Source: Sphingomonas faeni (GTDB lineage Bacteria > Pseudomonadota > Alphaproteobacteria > Sphingomonadales > Sphingomonadaceae). From it: a DNA stretch of 64,000 nt. Below are positions 1 to 9,021 of this stretch, piece by piece; positions within the stretch are counted from its first letter, which is position 1; each line of letters begins with the position of its first letter. The DNA lies in the NCBI RefSeq assembly GCF_023195535.1, contig NZ_JALPNF010000010.1, positions 43,388-107,387 of the forward strand, written 5' to 3'. The notes under the pieces are model-generated. The model was given only the letters and a program-made list of their open reading frames with translations. It searched no databases and was not told the origin of the DNA. The translations under genes and the position numbers were made by a program.

Positions 1-72
1 GGCTTGGTCCCTTTCAGTTGGTGCAGCGGGGGCCGCGGGCGCGGCGGACGTTGCGGGTGAGCGTGAACCGCA

Positions 73-1089
73 TCACTGCCAACCCTCGATGACGATCTTG
101 CCGCGTGCGGTAGTCCTCTCAAGCGCCTGGTGCGCGCGCTTGAGGTTCGCGGCGTTGATGGGGGAGAACCGTTCGGTGAGGGTGGTGCGCACCTCCCCGG
201 CGTCCACGAGGCTGGCGATGGCCGACAGGGTCTGACCCTGCGTTTCCATATCAGCGGTCTCGAACATGGACCTGGTGAACATAAACTCCCAGTGGGTCGA
301 CACCGACTTGCGTTTGAACGGTACGACATCGAGCGTCTTGGGGTCGTCGATGAGCGCAAAACGTCCCTGCGGGGCGATCAGCTCGGCGATCTGCTCGATA
401 TGCTCGTCGGTGTGCGTGGTCGAGAAGACGAAAGCCGGCGCACCAATGCCCAAATTCGCCACTTGCCGAGCCAGCGGCTGGCGATGATCGATGACATGGT
501 GCGCACCGAGCTCACCCACCCAGGCCTGCGTTTCAGGGCGCGAGGCCGTCGCAATGACGATCAGCTCGGGTACTTGGCGAGCAAGCTGGATTGCCATCGA
601 GCCTACCCCGCCGGCACCCCCGACAATCAACAGCGCATGTGCTGCACCGGCTACAGGAGTACGCACGGACAATCGCTCGAAGAGGGCCTCCCACGCGGTG
701 ATCGCCGTCAGCGGCAACGCCGCTGCCTCTGCCCAATCGAGGCTGGCCGGCTTCTTCCCGACAATGCGCTCGTCGACCAAGTGCAACTCGGCGTTGGTCC
801 CATCACGGCCGATGCTGCCGGCGTAGAACACCTCGTCGCCCGGTTCGAAGCCGCGCACTTCAGGGCCAACAGCGCGAACGACACCGGCGGCATCCCAACC
901 CAGGACACGCCAATCACCGTGGATCGAACCCGAGCCAGCGCGCACCTTCGTGTCAACCGGGTTTACCGAGACAGCCTTGACCTCGACGAGGAGATCACGG
1001 CCGGTAGCGTTGGGATCGGGAAGTTCGATATCGACGAGAGCTTCCGTGCGATCGATCGTTCCGGGCTGCTGGTAGCCGATTGCGCGCAT
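73..1089 (-). CDS. zinc-independent MDR oxidoreductase (quinone oxidoreductase type)
   Basis: A medium-chain dehydrogenase of 338 residues that probably reduces quinones, enones or similar electrophiles with NAD(P)H in the cytoplasm. A GroES-like half (about 1-125) precedes a Rossmann fold with GGAGGVG at 157-163. It contains no zinc-binding cysteines, so the common zinc-dehydrogenase label does not describe its chemistry. I chose the ATG at 1089, which has AGGA a few bases upstream. An in-frame start at 1146 would add 19 residues unlike the family. It lies 84 bases downstream of the LysR gene on the same strand and may share its transcript. The substrate is unknown. Confidence 0.85.
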   Translation of the reverse strand: MRAIGYQQPGTIDRTEALVDIELPDPNATGRDLLVEVKAVSVNPVDTKVRAGSGSIHGDWRVLGWDAAGVVRAVGPEVRGFEPGDEVFYAGSIGRDGTNAELHLVDERIVGKKPASLDWAEAAALPLTAITAWEALFERLSVRTPVAGAAHALLIVGGAGGVGSMAIQLARQVPELIVIATASRPETQAWVGELGAHHVIDHRQPLARQVANLGIGAPAFVFSTTHTDEHIEQIAELIAPQGRFALIDDPKTLDVVPFKRKSVSTHWEFMFTRSMFETADMETQGQTLSAIASLVDAGEVRTTLTERFSPINAANLKRAHQALERTTARGKIVIEGWQ

Positions 1090-1173
1090 GATAAATCCTA
1101 TTGTCAGGGGCTGTATAGCGAACTTTGTCGTGTACGGGATACGCACAAGCGACGTCGCGGTTCGGCATCGTCC

Positions 1174-2109
1174 TCAGGCTGGCGACGGCGTGGCTGCCGC
1201 TGCCGTCTTCCCCGTGAGGTCGGTGATGACCGCGCCGATCAGCGCCCGTAGCCAGCGGTGTGCGGGATCATGCCGATAGCGGACGTGCCAAGCCATTTCC
1301 ACGGGAAAGCTGCCAAGGTCGACCGGAGCCGGCAGGATCTTCAGCCGGGGGTCGTGCATCAGCCGCCTGCAGATGAGCGAGGGCAAGGTGGCGCAATAGT
1401 CGGTCACCGCCACCATCTCGGCTACCGCGAAGAAGTTTGTCACGGAGATTGCGACGTCACGCTTCAGCTGCTGCTGCGCCAGCGCCTGGAACAGCCCGGC
1501 GCGCATCCGTCCGGGCGGCACGATGTTAACGTGCTTCATCGCCTCGAACTGCTCGCGCGTCATGGCATCGCCGACGCCCGGATGGTCGGCGCGGACGGCG
1601 CAGGCGAGCCCTTCGTCCATCAGGTGCTGGACGACGAGATTGTCGGGCGGATCGACGATGCGGCCCAGTACGAGCGCCGTCGTGCCCGATACGACGCCTG
1701 TCTCCACAAGATCGTTGCCGTAGGGCGTCAGACGAAGCTTTATGCCGGGAGCGACCTTCTCCAGGCGCGCCACGACAGCGGGGACGAGGGCGAACTCGAC
1801 ATAGCCGTTCGGCGCGATGGTGAAGAGCCGTTTGGCCTGTACGGGGTCGAAGGCCTGCTGACCGAGGACCGCGTTGTCGAGCTGCGCGAGTGCCTCGGCG
1901 ATCAGCGGTGAGAGTTCAAGCGCGATCGGGGTCGGCTGGATGCCGTAGCGCTCGCGGACGAACAGCTGGTCCTGAAGCATCAGTCGTAGACGCGATAGGG
2001 CGTTAGACAGGGCGGGCTGCGTCATGCCCATGCGCTCGGCGGCCCGCGTGACGCTGCGCTCCTCCATCAACGCGACGAAGATCGGCAGCAGGTTCAGATC
2101 GTAGCGCAT
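1174..2109 (-). CDS. LysR family transcriptional regulator
   Basis: A 311-residue DNA-binding regulator. The winged helix-turn-helix occupies about residues 1-65 (DLNLLPIFVALMEERSVTRA opens it) and is followed by a periplasmic-binding-protein-like effector domain. The opening resembles the NodD/PcpR branch. It is divergent from the PfpI gene at 2223, with a short intergenic region holding a LysR-type T-N11-A dyad, so it probably controls that cluster and itself. The inducer cannot be read from sequence. The neighbouring oxidoreductases suggest an electrophile or aromatic compound. Confidence 0.9.
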   Translation of the reverse strand: MRYDLNLLPIFVALMEERSVTRAAERMGMTQPALSNALSRLRLMLQDQLFVRERYGIQPTPIALELSPLIAEALAQLDNAVLGQQAFDPVQAKRLFTIAPNGYVEFALVPAVVARLEKVAPGIKLRLTPYGNDLVETGVVSGTTALVLGRIVDPPDNLVVQHLMDEGLACAVRADHPGVGDAMTREQFEAMKHVNIVPPGRMRAGLFQALAQQQLKRDVAISVTNFFAVAEMVAVTDYCATLPSLICRRLMHDPRLKILPAPVDLGSFPVEMAWHVRYRHDPAHRWLRALIGAVITDLTGKTAAAATPSPA

Positions 2110-2130
2110 GCAGTCATCCTGTTAGCGTTA

Positions 2131-2150
2131 TATCTGAAATCAGAAAGATA
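2131..2150. promoter_or_regulatory. LysR-type operator dyad
   Basis: TATCT and AGATA arms separated by ten bases form the T-N11-A arrangement bound by LysR proteins. The dyad sits between the divergent LysR start (2109) and the PfpI start (2223). A further TTCTGAAATAT follows at about 2154, which could be a second half-site. Confidence 0.5.
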
Positions 2151-2222
2151 AACTTCTGAAATATGTCAACGAGGCCCATTTCCCATCCATCGGCGACGGA
2201 CGCCGCGAACATGGAGGTTCAG

Positions 2223-3017
2223 ATGAGCAAGGGACAGGTTCTCGTTCTTGGATCGAACGCGACGCAGATCGGTCTTCGTGGCGGCGGTACCGCGACGGTC
2301 GGTCAGTATCTCAACGAGACGGCGGTCCCCGCGCTGGCTCTGCTCGACGCCGGCTATGACATTGTTCTCGCCACGCCCAATGGGGCCAAGCCGCACATCG
2401 ACGCCGTCTCCGTTTCGGTTGATCATTTTGGCGGCGATCAGACGGCATTCCAGCGCGCCAAGGACTTTTTTGCCAGCCACCCGGCGATGAACGACGTCCG
2501 CAGCTTGCGCTCTGTCGTCGAGGGCGGCCTGGACGGCTTTGTCGGAGTGTTCGTGCCGGGCGGCCACGCTCCCGTCGTCGACCTGATGCAGGACCACGAC
2601 GCGGGCACGATCCTCCGTCACTTCCACACGGCGGCCAAGCCGACCGCGCTTCTCTGCCACGGACCGGTAGCCGTTGTCGCTACGCTCGACGATGCTCCGG
2701 CCTTCCGCAAGGCGCTGGAGGAAGGCGATGACGCCGGGGCGGCCGACCTGGCGCGAGACTGGATCTACTCGGGCTACCGCATGACTGTCTTCTCGGCGAG
2801 CGAGGAGAAGATCGCCGAGGAGCAAGTGCTGAAGGGCGAGCTCTTCTTCGACATGGAAAAGGCGCGGCGCTCGGCCGGTGGCGACGTCTCGGTCACTGAC
2901 AAGAACTTCGCTTCGAATGTCGTCGTGGACCGGGAGCTGATCACGGGTCAGAATCCGGCGTCGGACCAGGCCATGGCCGACGCTTTGATCGAAGCCCTCG
3001 ATCGCGCCGCTGCGTGA
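2223..3017 (+). CDS. DJ-1/PfpI family protein (type 1 glutamine amidotransferase-like)
   Basis: A 264-residue class I glutamine-amidotransferase fold protein of the PfpI/Hsp31-like group. The nucleophile elbow LLCHGPVA carries Cys145 followed by His146, and VPGGHAP lies near 111-117. Relatives act as glyoxalases, chaperones or hydrolases. The start at 2223 has GGAGG at 2213-2217; an in-frame ATG at 2163 lacks one. It heads a plus-strand run with two ABM-fold proteins and an SDR, divergent from a LysR regulator. That context suggests detoxification of a reactive carbonyl or quinone. Confidence 0.85.
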   Translation: MSKGQVLVLGSNATQIGLRGGGTATVGQYLNETAVPALALLDAGYDIVLATPNGAKPHIDAVSVSVDHFGGDQTAFQRAKDFFASHPAMNDVRSLRSVVEGGLDGFVGVFVPGGHAPVVDLMQDHDAGTILRHFHTAAKPTALLCHGPVAVVATLDDAPAFRKALEEGDDAGAADLARDWIYSGYRMTVFSASEEKIAEEQVLKGELFFDMEKARRSAGGDVSVTDKNFASNVVVDRELITGQNPASDQAMADALIEALDRAAA

Positions 3018-3088
3018 GTACCAGGATGACGGGCGGGGCGCTCAGGATGCGCCCCGCTTCGCATATAACCATGACAAGGAACGGTGCC

Positions 3089-3385
3089 ATGACAGCCAAC
3101 GTGAAGATCGTCGCCGTGCTCACCGCCCGTGCGGATACCGTCGACCGCCTGCACGCTCTGCTCGACGCCATGTTAAAGCCGAGCCGTGCGGAGCCGGGCA
3201 ATTTGCGCTACGATCTCTGGCAGGACCAGAGCGATCCGAACCGCTTCGTCCTCGACGAGCTGTACGCGGACTCGGATGCGGTTGCCGCCCACCGCGCGAC
3301 GCCCCACTTCCAGAACTACCTCTCTCAGATCGGCGATCTGGCCGAGCGCGGCGCGTTCGTCCTCAACCCCGTCTCCGCGACCTGA
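3089..3385 (+). CDS. ABM-fold monooxygenase-like protein
   Basis: A 98-residue protein of the antibiotic-biosynthesis-monooxygenase (YgiN-like) ferredoxin fold. The central EPGNLRYDLWQDQSDPNRFV and the DELYADSDAVAAHRATPHFQ segment are typical. Members oxidise quinols or anthrone-type substrates without cofactor and act as small dimers. The ATG at 3089 fits the family's usual length. A GTG at 3014 overlapping the upstream stop would add 25 residues of no evident domain. It follows the PfpI gene by about 70 bases. Confidence 0.8.
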   Translation: MTANVKIVAVLTARADTVDRLHALLDAMLKPSRAEPGNLRYDLWQDQSDPNRFVLDELYADSDAVAAHRATPHFQNYLSQIGDLAERGAFVLNPVSAT

Positions 3386-3395
3386 GGGTGCTGCC

Positions 3396-3575
3396 ATGGG
3401 CAAGCTTCAAGAATGGGTGGGGTCGGCGCTGCTGGCACAACCGTTCTACGTAGAGGAGCTGCGGATGATCGGCCTGTTGGCACTTGCGCTTCGCCTGGGC
3501 CTTATTGGCCTCGTTTATCCACGCGGCGGCTACCGCTGGCGCGGGGCCGCGATCCAGCGGAAAATCAACATCTGA
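3396..3575 (+). CDS. small hypothetical protein with one membrane segment
   Basis: A possible 59-residue protein between the ABM gene and the SDR gene on the same strand. A hydrophobic stretch (about residues 24-44, rich in Leu and Gly) could span the membrane, and the C-terminus is basic. It starts ten bases after the preceding stop and ends 18 bases before the SDR start, so it would be translationally linked. I recognise no family, and the ribosome binding site is weak. Confidence 0.4.
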   Translation: MGKLQEWVGSALLAQPFYVEELRMIGLLALALRLGLIGLVYPRGGYRWRGAAIQRKINI

Positions 3576-3593
3576 AATCAAGGACACACAGTC

Positions 3594-4334
3594 ATGACCA
3601 AAGGTATCGAAGGCAAGGTTGTTCTCATCACCGGCGGCAGCACCGGTATCGGCGCGGAAACCGCGCGGCTTCTCGCTGAAGGCGGCGCCAAGGTGGCCAT
3701 CGCCGCCCGTCGCAAGGACAGGCTCGACGAGGTTGTCGCGGACATCGCCTCAAGCGGCGGCACGGCACGTAGCTACGCGCTCGACGTCACCGACAAGTCG
3801 GCGGTCCAGTCCGTCGTCGCCGCGATCATCGCCGACTTCGGTCGCCTCGACGTGCTGATCAACAACGCCGGGCTGATGCCGATCCGTCCGATGGCCGAGG
3901 TCAACACCGACGAGTGGGACCAGATGATCGACGTCAATCTGAAGGGTACGCTTTACGGCATCGCGGCGGCTCTTCCCGGCTTTCTCGAGCAGGGCAGCGG
4001 CCACATCATCAACCTGAGCTCGGTTGCGGGCATCAAGGTCTTCGCACCAGGCGGCACGGTCTACTCCGGCACCAAGTTCGCCGTCAGCGCGATCAGCGAG
4101 GGCCTTCGCCAGGAGGTGGGCGAAAAGGTCCGTGTCACGTCTATCGAGCCCGGAGCCGTCGAAAGCGACTTGAAGTTCACGACGTCGGGCACGGCTGCCG
4201 AGACGGTACTCGACTTCTATAAACAGGCCATCCCTGCGGCGTCGGTGGCGCGTGCTATCGCGTTCGCTGTCGAACAGCCTGATGACGTCGACATCAACGC
4301 GATCGTCATCCGGCCGACCGCACAGCAGTTCTGA
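3594..4334 (+). CDS. SDR family oxidoreductase
   Basis: A classical short-chain dehydrogenase of 246 residues. The cofactor motif TGGSTGIG lies at 13-20, NNAG at 90-93, and the catalytic Ser142/143, Tyr157 and Lys161 are all present (NLSSVAG and YSGTK). AARRKDR after beta-2 favours NADPH. It should interconvert a ketone and an alcohol in the cytoplasm. It is third or fourth in the PfpI-ABM-SDR-ABM series, which probably forms one transcript. Confidence 0.9.
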   Translation: MTKGIEGKVVLITGGSTGIGAETARLLAEGGAKVAIAARRKDRLDEVVADIASSGGTARSYALDVTDKSAVQSVVAAIIADFGRLDVLINNAGLMPIRPMAEVNTDEWDQMIDVNLKGTLYGIAAALPGFLEQGSGHIINLSSVAGIKVFAPGGTVYSGTKFAVSAISEGLRQEVGEKVRVTSIEPGAVESDLKFTTSGTAAETVLDFYKQAIPAASVARAIAFAVEQPDDVDINAIVIRPTAQQF

Positions 4335-4445
4335 TTTCGACGAGGAGGCGGGGCCGCGTGTGCTCCGCCTCATGGGGAACGTACCGGCCCGCTCGTCCGT
4401 TATTTTGCCGAACAATATCTGTCCGTTTCACTTGAGGAGCGATCT

Positions 4446-4739
4446 ATGCCCAAACTTGCCCTGTATGTACCCCTGAAGGCCAAGCCCGGAAAAGAGCGCG
4501 ATGTCGCCGATTTCCTCACCTCGGCATTGCCGCTCGTTCAAGCTGAACCGGGCACTCTGACCTGGTATGCGATCGAGGAAGGTCCCGGTGCGTACGCGAT
4601 CTTCGATACGTTCGACACGGAGGAGGATCGGCAGGCCCATCTTGACGGCAAGGTTGCCGCCGCACTGATGGAGAGGGCGGACGAACTGTTTTCTGAACCG
4701 CCGCAGATTCATAAGTTCACCCTGCTGGCCGCGAAATAG
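4446..4739 (+). CDS. ABM-fold monooxygenase-like protein, second copy
   Basis: A 97-residue antibiotic-biosynthesis-monooxygenase fold protein, distinct in sequence from the one at 3089. AEPGTLTWYAIEEGPGAYAI and the following FDTEEDRQAHLDGKVAAAL match the fold's central strands and helix. GAGG precedes the ATG. It lies 111 bases after the SDR gene and is followed by a strong terminator at 4841, which ends the cluster. Substrate unknown. Confidence 0.8.
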   Translation: MPKLALYVPLKAKPGKERDVADFLTSALPLVQAEPGTLTWYAIEEGPGAYAIFDTFDTEEDRQAHLDGKVAAALMERADELFSEPPQIHKFTLLAAK

Positions 4740-4840
4740 CAAAGTGCTCGACACCGTTTCGTCGGGCTTGGCTGAACGGTGAAATACGTCTGCCATTCGG
4801 AATGAACGGGCCGGCTTTGGACTTCAATCAGAAGAACACG

Positions 4841-4876
4841 ACAGGCCATCCGCCATAATGGATGGCCTGTCTTTTG
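4841..4876 (+). terminator. rho-independent terminator
   Basis: A perfect 11-bp stem, ACAGGCCATCC (4841-4851) with GGATGGCCTGT (4860-4870), has an 8-base loop and is followed by CTTTTG. It closes the plus-strand cluster that ends at 4739. Confidence 0.85.
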
Positions 4877-4953
4877 CGTTTTATCCCGCTTTTGATGCTG
4901 CTGCTGATGGCGTGCTCCCCGTTGTTACCGCTCAGACGTAGAGTCCACATGGT

Positions 4954-5204
4954 TCATGGCTGGTGGTTGAGGACATGCCAACTTGGTCCGGGGCATGCCG
5001 GACCAAGTTGGCCGGCGATCTGGGTGTGGGTACACCCGCCGAGTTGTGAGGCCGGCCTGACGGTGTTGTAGTCCTGCCGCCAGGCAGCCAGCACGGCCTC
5101 GGCGTAAGCCAGCGAGGTGAACAGCGTATCGTTGAGGCATTCGTCGCGCAGGCGGCCGTTGAAGCTCTCGACGAAGGCGTTCTGGGTCGGCTTGGATCGG
5201 CGGG
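4954..5204 (-). pseudogene. IS3-family transposase OrfB, C-terminal remnant
   Basis: Only the last part of an IS3-type OrfB remains. Read on the minus strand, KPTQNAFVESFNGRLRDECL and the following NDTLFTSLAYAEAVLAAWRQ are the usual sequence around the catalytic Glu, but the upstream DDE core and OrfA are missing. The fragment abuts the stop codon of the formaldehyde dehydrogenase at 5205. The frame ends at 4954 in a tail that includes a 15-bp inverted repeat. It is a relic of an insertion or deletion. Confidence 0.75.
4977..5012. repeat. 15-bp perfect inverted repeat
   Basis: GCCAACTTGGTCCGG (4977-4991) and CCGGACCAAGTTGGC (4998-5012) are separated by six bases. It lies inside the tail of the IS3 remnant. 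There is no T-run, so it may be an IS end or small palindromic insert rather than a terminator. Confidence 0.7.
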
Positions 5205-6431
<1,227 letters not shown>

Positions 6432-6432
6432 T

Positions 6433-6732
6433 CAAGAGGTGTCCGAGTGAGGATGTCAAACCAGAGAAGGCATGTGGGGGTGGCTTCGCTTCGCAGGCCT
6501 CCACCTCTGTGTCGCCCACAGCCTGCGACCCGCCCATCAATCTTGAAGGGTCCATCGATCCTGACGCCCTGAAAAACGCCAGAGAAGACGCTCGTGCTCG
6601 CTACGCCGACAACAAAATCGAGGGCCGGAACGCCAAAAGGCTGCACTCTGGTGAACGGCACTGAGTGGCAGGACACGAGGCTTTCGCTCTACCTGCGGAA
6701 AAGCAGGGGCAAGAAGAAGATCGCTGAAGTCG
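6433..6732. other. intergenic stretch without a convincing gene
   Basis: About 300 bases between the frmA operators and the end of frmR. Short open frames exist on both strands but show no family features. A plus-strand frame ending near 6740 is rich in Lys and Arg and could be debris of a lost gene, but I cannot identify it. Confidence 0.4.
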
Positions 6733-7023
6733 TTACTTAAGATATGTACGCAGAATCTTCATTACGCCCTCCACCTTGTCATCGTGATCGCCGTTCTCGC
6801 TTTTGACGGCCGGATCTGCACCGGCACCGAATGTTTCCCTAAGGTGACTCTCCATCACTTCTGCCATCAATCCATTTGTCGCGCCTCGCATGGCGACAAT
6901 CTGCTGCAGCAGGGGAGTGCAATCGGCCCCGGCTTCGATCGCGCGTTCCAAAGCGTCCGCCTGGCCCTTGATACGCCGCAAGCGTGTGATGGCTCGCTTC
7001 TTGTCCTCTGGTGAATGTGGCAT
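6733..7023 (-). CDS. frmR: formaldehyde-responsive repressor, FrmR/RcnR/CsoR family
   Basis: A 96-residue all-helical repressor of the DUF156 family. Cys35 and His60 (ADCTPLLQQ and MESH) occupy the positions used by E. coli FrmR. Formaldehyde crosslinks Cys35 to the N-terminal Pro2, and Pro2 is also present here. The family's usual length is about 90 residues. It lies upstream of frmA on the same strand, and FrmR-like operators precede both genes, so it should repress both until formaldehyde appears. Confidence 0.88.
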   Translation of the reverse strand: MPHSPEDKKRAITRLRRIKGQADALERAIEAGADCTPLLQQIVAMRGATNGLMAEVMESHLRETFGAGADPAVKSENGDHDDKVEGVMKILRTYLK

Positions 7024-7055
7024 CGCGCTTTCCCAAGAAATCGCTGAAGCATACT

Positions 7056-7072
7056 ATACAGGGGGGGAGTTT
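7056..7072. promoter_or_regulatory. FrmR-like operator upstream of frmR
   Basis: ATACA, seven G residues, then AGTTT. This matches the ATACW-N7-AGTWT pattern of the two sites before frmA and lies 33 bases upstream of the frmR start. It predicts autoregulation. Confidence 0.65.
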
Positions 7073-7275
7073 CAATCCTGTCCATAGACTGGCGCTTCTG
7101 TAATCAGGCGAGGTTGCCCGGCCATTTTCAAAATTCGCCCCCTCCGATCGGGCAGGCATAGCCGCCATGTTACCCTGAGACAGGTCTGGCACGCGGAGGA
7201 GGAGCGGTCATGCTTTCAAGCCTGCGCCACAGCAACGACGGCATGGGCGCTGAGGGTCCGATCCTGTGTCCGGGA

Positions 7276-7299
7276 GGGGGAGCCATCGCTCGCTCCCCC
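7276..7299 (-). terminator. possible terminator hairpin
   Basis: GGGGGAGC (7276-7283) pairs with GCTCCCCC (7292-7299) just downstream of the minus-strand oxidoreductase that ends at 7311. There is no T-run, so termination is uncertain. Confidence 0.35.
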
Positions 7300-7310
7300 A
7301 GGTTTGCCGG

Positions 7311-8300
7311 TCAGACCGTAACGACGACCTTGCCGATCTGGTCATTCGATTCGAGGAAGCGGTGTGCGTCTTGGATGGCGTCGAGCGAGAAGGTGCGCGC
7401 GATCCGCGGCTTGAGCGCGCCCGATTCCAGTCCCGCCACAATGAACGCCTTGGCGCGATCGAGGGCGGCGTCGTCCGAGACGATCTCGCTGTAGAGATAA
7501 CCCTTGAGCGTGAGGCTCTTGCCCAGCACGGAGAACAACGGGAACGGCGTCGGCTCGCCGCTGAGCGCGCCATATTCAAGCAGGATGCCGCCGCGCGCCA
7601 TGCTCGCGGTCAGCGGCTCGAACGACGGGCCTCCGACCGGGTCGAGCACCACGCGCGCACCTGCACCATCGGTTATCTCCATCACCTTCGCTACCAGATC
7701 CTCTTCCCCGGTCGCGACGACATGATGTGCACCGGCATCAAGCAGGGCCTGGCGCTTGGCGCCGGTACGCGTCGTCGCGATCACCGTCGCGCCGACCATC
7801 CGCGCAATTTGGAAGGCAGCAAGACCGACGCTGCTGGAAGCAGCGGTGACGATGACGAAATCGCCCTCGCCGAGCTTGGCCTGCTCCACCAGCGCACCCC
7901 AAGCGGTGACATACTGCATCCACACGGCCGCCGCTTCCTCGAACGAAAGCGCCGCCGGATGCTTGACGACGAGGCGGGCGGGCACGTTGGCGACCTCGCC
8001 ATAGGTGCCCCAGCGCGCGATATCGAGCGGGGGGATGAGGCTGACGGCTTCGCCTTCCGCAAACCCGGTCACGTCCGCGCCGACCGTGCCGACAATACCG
8101 GCAGCCTCGTAGCCGAGGCGGCTCGGGAACTCGGCTTCCTGAAGGTAGGCATGGTTGCGGAACATCACTTCGGCGCGGTTTATGCCTATCGCCTTGACAG
8201 CGATCTGCACCTCGTCGGCCGCGGGCGCGGGCACTGCCACATCTTCAATCTTGAGGACGCTGGCGTCGCCATATTCGTGGATCCGAACGATGCGGCTCAT
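7311..8300 (-). CDS. MDR family NADPH:quinone-type oxidoreductase
   Basis: A 329-residue medium-chain reductase. The N-terminal GroES-like domain runs to about residue 120 and the nucleotide-binding fold contains VTAASSSVGLAAFQIARMVG. It has no cysteine pattern for zinc. RLGYEAAGIV is the usual substrate-domain signature. It probably reduces enones or quinones with NADPH. The gene is divergent from a TetR regulator whose start is 97 bases away, with a perfect palindrome between them, so it is the likely regulated target. Confidence 0.88.
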   Translation of the reverse strand: MSRIVRIHEYGDASVLKIEDVAVPAPAADEVQIAVKAIGINRAEVMFRNHAYLQEAEFPSRLGYEAAGIVGTVGADVTGFAEGEAVSLIPPLDIARWGTYGEVANVPARLVVKHPAALSFEEAAAVWMQYVTAWGALVEQAKLGEGDFVIVTAASSSVGLAAFQIARMVGATVIATTRTGAKRQALLDAGAHHVVATGEEDLVAKVMEITDGAGARVVLDPVGGPSFEPLTASMARGGILLEYGALSGEPTPFPLFSVLGKSLTLKGYLYSEIVSDDAALDRAKAFIVAGLESGALKPRIARTFSLDAIQDAHRFLESNDQIGKVVVTV

Positions 8301-8319
8301 GGACCATTCCTTGATTATT

Positions 8320-8331
8320 GAACGATCGTTC
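8320..8331. promoter_or_regulatory. TetR-type operator palindrome
   Basis: GAACGATCGTTC is a perfect 12-bp palindrome in the divergent intergenic region, 20 bases upstream of the oxidoreductase start. A related ATCGATCATTCC lies at about 8368-8379, close to the TetR start. Confidence 0.5.
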
Positions 8332-8396
8332 TGTATCGATGTCAGCGACGAGGTTCAAGCTATTATTTATCGATCATTCCATATCGGGCATCAGAC

Positions 8397-9017
8397 ATGA
8401 CAGACACGAAAGCTCGTCGTGGCGCAGGCCGCCCTCGAGAGTTCAACACTGACGCTGCGCTCGACAAGGCGGTACGGCTGTTCTGGCAGCGCGGCTACGA
8501 GGCGACGTCGATGGCCGATCTGGTGGCAGAGACTGGCGTCGCCGCCGCCAGTCTCTATGCGGCGTTTGACAACAAGGCGGGGCTGTTCGCGGCGGTGATC
8601 GAGCGCTACGCCGCGACGTTCAGCGTCCACCTCTATGAACCCATCAACGATCCGGCGTTGTCCACCTTCGAGGCCGTCAAAGGCCTGCTGGAACGAGCGG
8701 CGTCATCGTTCTCGGAACCTGAAACGCCGGCCGGCTGCTTCATGTATTCGGCAGCGGCAGCCGTGTCGCCCGCGTCCGCCGCCATCGAATGCCTGCTGCG
8801 CGACAAGCGTATCGCGGCGGAGGCCCTCCTGATCGAGCGTTTACATCGGGGCGCCGCGCAGGGCGAGCTTGCGGCCGATACTGATCCGGCCGTCCTAGGC
8901 AAATTCATCAATACGGTCATGGAAGGCATGTCCGTTCAAGCGCGCGACGGCGCTACGATCAACGAACTTCTCTCCATCGCCGAAATGGCACTCGATCGAT
9001 GGCCGGCTGCGGTGTAA
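8397..9017 (+). CDS. TetR/AcrR family regulator
   Basis: A 206-residue repressor. The N-terminal helix-turn-helix (about 12-58) contains MADLVAETGVAAASLYAAFD, and the C-terminal ligand domain has AGCFMYSAAA with a cysteine near residue 118. Cys in this position is seen in electrophile-sensing TetR proteins, although that use here is inference. It is divergent from the oxidoreductase at 8300. Its stop is followed within six bases by the end of an IS481 element. Confidence 0.88.
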   Translation: MTDTKARRGAGRPREFNTDAALDKAVRLFWQRGYEATSMADLVAETGVAAASLYAAFDNKAGLFAAVIERYAATFSVHLYEPINDPALSTFEAVKGLLERAASSFSEPETPAGCFMYSAAAAVSPASAAIECLLRDKRIAAEALLIERLHRGAAQGELAADTDPAVLGKFINTVMEGMSVQARDGATINELLSIAEMALDRWPAAV

Positions 9018-9021
9018 TCGT

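Noticed and set aside
1..72. Possible gene end at the left edge
   Set aside because: The sequence is GC-rich with no continuing frame that shows family features.
130..1251. Long plus-strand open frame of 373 codons opposite the MDR gene
   Set aside because: It is antisense to a clear MDR protein and its composition is the Arg/Gly/Asp-rich kind produced by reading GC-rich genes backwards; no motif.
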